From the NCBI GenBank assembly GCA_022616215.1, contig JAKEFE010000023.1, positions 1 to 6,447 of the forward strand: a stretch of 6,447 bases of DNA, in the 5' to 3' direction. How positions within the stretch are numbered: position 1 is the stretch's first letter; every line of letters begins with the position of its first letter. This document shows, piece by piece, positions 5,132-6,447 of this stretch. The notes under the pieces were generated by a model. It saw only the letters and a list, made by a program, of their open reading frames with translations. It ran no database searches and was not told where the DNA came from. Source of the DNA: Candidatus Parcubacteria bacterium. GTDB lineage: Bacteria > Patescibacteriota > Minisyncoccia > Phycocordibacterales > Phycocordibacteraceae. The position numbers were made by a program, and so were the translations under genes.

Positions 5132-6291
5132 GCGGTGGGTTCGGCAGGTGTTTGTGACTCGTGGGAAAGGCCAATAGCAACGATTTCTTCTGCAATTATT
5201 TTGGCCGCGTCAGGATTTGCAAACAAGGCGCTTTTTTCTGCCATAGTTTGCCGGAGTGGTGCATCTCCCAAAATGCGACGGACTTCAGACACAAGCACGT
5301 GTGGGGTCAGATTTCCTTCTTCAAGCACAATACCGGCGCCCGTGCGCGCATACGCATATGCATTGACGCGCTGGTCGTGGCTTATGTTCTCCGGAATCGG
5401 TATTAAAATTGAAGGTTTTTTCCAAAGCGCGATTTCCGCGACTGTGGTCATGCCCGCGCGAGAAACGATGAGGTCGGCCGCCCCTGCGGAGCGTCGCATA
5501 GAGAGCGTGTTTAAGTACGGAAAAGGATGGTATCGGAATGCACTCGGGCTTTTTTCAAGTATGACTTTTGCCGCACCTTCCACGCTCTTGAAATGCTCTT
5601 TTCCGGTCTGGTGGATGATGTTTGCCGTTTGCAAAAGGTCGGGGAGAGCCGAAAGTACCACTTCGTTTATGTGTTGAGCGCCAGAAGACCCTCCGAGAAC
5701 GAGGACGGTGGGAACATCCACATCAAGTGAAAGCTCTTGTTTGGCTCCTTCGGTCTCTGGTCGCGCAATTGCGCTTCGTATGGGTATGCCGGTTCGGGCT
5801 ATTTTACTGTGCACTTTTGGCGGGAAAAAAGGTACCGCGCTTTCAAAGGCAACCGCGATACGAAACGCAAAGTTCGCCGCCATGAGGTTTGCGCGCCCTG
5901 GTTTTGCGTCAGACTCATGAATCATGACGGGGATGCCAAGTACGCGCGCGGCAAGCGCCACCGGCACACTTGCGTATCCTCCTTTGGAAAAGACAAGGTC
6001 TGGATACACACGGAAGAGGTGTCCGAGCGCCGTTATAAGTCCTCCTGCGGTCACAAACACATCAGTAAAGTTTTGAAGTGAAAAATATCGGCGCCACTTC
6101 CCTGCAGGGCACGCAAGAAACTCAATTTCATTTTCAAATAATGCTTCCTGATCGAACGCGGTCGGGGCAATGTAGTAGAGCTTCGGAGAGATGAGATGAC
6201 GCTCGCGAGCAATCGCGCGTATTTGTTCTGCAACCGCGATGTGGGGGTAGAAATGCCCGCCGGTCGCCCCTCCCGTAAATACAATTTTCAT
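5128..6291 (-). CDS. murG: UDP-GlcNAc:undecaprenyl-PP-MurNAc-pentapeptide GlcNAc transferase
   Basis: MurG adds N-acetylglucosamine from UDP-GlcNAc to lipid I, making lipid II at the inner face of the membrane. The 387-residue protein is slightly longer than E. coli MurG (355 aa) and has the full GT28 pattern: GGATGGHFYPHIAVAE at 7-22 (N-terminal glycine-rich loop binding the lipid phosphate), GGYASVPVALAA at 104-115, HESDAKPGRAN at 125-135 (a variant of HEQNAxPGxAN), GGSSGAQHINE at 200-210, HQTGK at 227-231, SRAGMTTVAE at 277-286 (UDP-sugar site) and HDQRVNA at 305-311. The last 12 or so residues (HESQTPAEPTA) are a polar tail. ATG 6291 is fixed by its match to the family N-terminus (MKIVFTGGATGGH). 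It overlaps the end of the YD-repeat frame upstream and the gltX start downstream, each by 4 bp, so the three probably share an mRNA. An extended -10 box upstream could give extra transcription. Confidence 0.96.
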   Translation of the reverse strand: MKIVFTGGATGGHFYPHIAVAEQIRAIARERHLISPKLYYIAPTAFDQEALFENEIEFLACPAGKWRRYFSLQNFTDVFVTAGGLITALGHLFRVYPDLVFSKGGYASVPVALAARVLGIPVMIHESDAKPGRANLMAANFAFRIAVAFESAVPFFPPKVHSKIARTGIPIRSAIARPETEGAKQELSLDVDVPTVLVLGGSSGAQHINEVVLSALPDLLQTANIIHQTGKEHFKSVEGAAKVILEKSPSAFRYHPFPYLNTLSMRRSAGAADLIVSRAGMTTVAEIALWKKPSILIPIPENISHDQRVNAYAYARTGAGIVLEEGNLTPHVLVSEVRRILGDAPLRQTMAEKSALFANPDAAKIIAEEIVAIGLSHESQTPAEPTA

Positions 6292-6447
6292 ATCGTGATT
6301 TCGTGATTATAACACGCCGGATCCTTACTTTGCTCATACAGCTTGCTTGGGTATGCCGTCGTTACTCCTCCCACGCTCTTACTCACCCGCTGTCCCGTAT
6401 GGTCATATGCATACGTACTCGTTGCCACACCACTGCCTGCACTTACC
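6288..6447 (-). CDS. YD-repeat (RHS-type) protein, C-terminal end, partial, possibly truncated
   Basis: A minus-strand frame is open from the right edge (first full codon at 6446-6444) to a TGA at 6290-6288 and gives 52 residues. STYAYDHTGQRVSKS followed by GGVTTAYPSKLYEQ is a clear YD repeat (YxYDxxGxRVxK..xGxTTxY), the building block of RHS and teneurin-like proteins, large secreted or surface beta-barrel shells often carrying toxins. In complete proteins the frame goes on after this point into more repeats and the RHS core. Here it ends 13 residues after KLYEQ with a tail (SKDPACYNHEITI) unlike the repeats, so the gene may be a truncated remnant. Its TGA overlaps the murG ATG by 4 bp (ATGA). 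The rest of the gene lies outside the window. Confidence 0.72.
   Translation of the reverse strand, partial: VSAGSGVATSTYAYDHTGQRVSKSVGGVTTAYPSKLYEQSKDPACYNHEITI
6294..6308. repeat. Tandem CGTGATT direct repeats before murG
   Basis: CGTGATT occurs at 6294-6300 and 6302-6308, one base apart, between the murG start and its -10 box and overlapping that box. They would lie around the transcription start, where a regulator could act, but they also code for the end of the YD-repeat frame and may be chance. Confidence 0.35.
6306..6314 (-). promoter_or_regulatory. Extended -10 promoter upstream of murG
   Basis: The minus strand reads TGTTATAAT, a perfect extended -10 (TGnTATAAT), ending 14 bases before the murG ATG. 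That predicts a leader of about 7-8 nt. No good -35 hexamer is found at 16-18 bp. It lies inside the end of the upstream YD-repeat frame. Confidence 0.5.

Noticed and set aside
4889..5677. 262-residue open frame on the plus strand
   Set aside because: It is antisense to murG and the start of gltX, both certain genes, and shows no domain or motif.

Overview
The window looks like chromosomal DNA from a streamlined bacterium of the Candidate Phyla Radiation (Patescibacteria, probably a Parcubacteria-type lineage). This is inferred from the style of the proteins (a long-form LOG protein, a 452-residue GluRS, a MurG with HESDAKPGRAN), the tight packing, the lack of Shine-Dalgarno sequences at the starts, and short or absent 5' leaders. 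The lineage was not tested by any search.

Left part (1-944, + strand): the 3' end of a DEDDh-type 3'-5' exonuclease gene overlaps the start of a LOG/TIGR00730 Rossmann-fold nucleotide hydrolase gene. Middle part (941-1807, - strand): a gene for a charged, helical protein of unknown function, an approximately 300-bp region without a gene but with several inverted repeats, and a gene for a 67-residue single-span membrane protein. A divergent gene on the + strand (1883-2503) encodes an AlkA-like 3-methyladenine DNA glycosylase.

Right part (2504-6447, - strand, read right to left): the tail of a YD-repeat (RHS-type) protein, murG (lipid II synthesis), gltX (glutamyl-tRNA synthetase) and a secreted coiled-coil M23 peptidoglycan hydrolase. 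The first two junctions are 4-bp ATGA overlaps. The third is a 3-bp gap with its own promoter-like -10 box inside the end of gltX. MurG builds the last lipid-linked peptidoglycan precursor and the M23 enzyme cuts the finished wall, so the cluster links wall synthesis and wall remodelling around a translation gene.

The most striking observations are: (1) a 50-bp double-hairpin element inside gltX, flanked by 7-bp direct repeats, which adds exactly 19 in-frame residues next to a conserved motif of the anticodon-binding domain; (2) -10 boxes ending 6-7 nt before the start codon at four genes, pointing to leaderless mRNAs; (3) a YD-repeat reading frame that stops early and overlaps murG; (4) two convergent gene pairs whose stop codons overlap or abut within palindromes (TTAA, TAATTA), leaving no room for terminators. 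No tRNA, rRNA, CRISPR array, complete insertion sequence or recognised defence system was seen.
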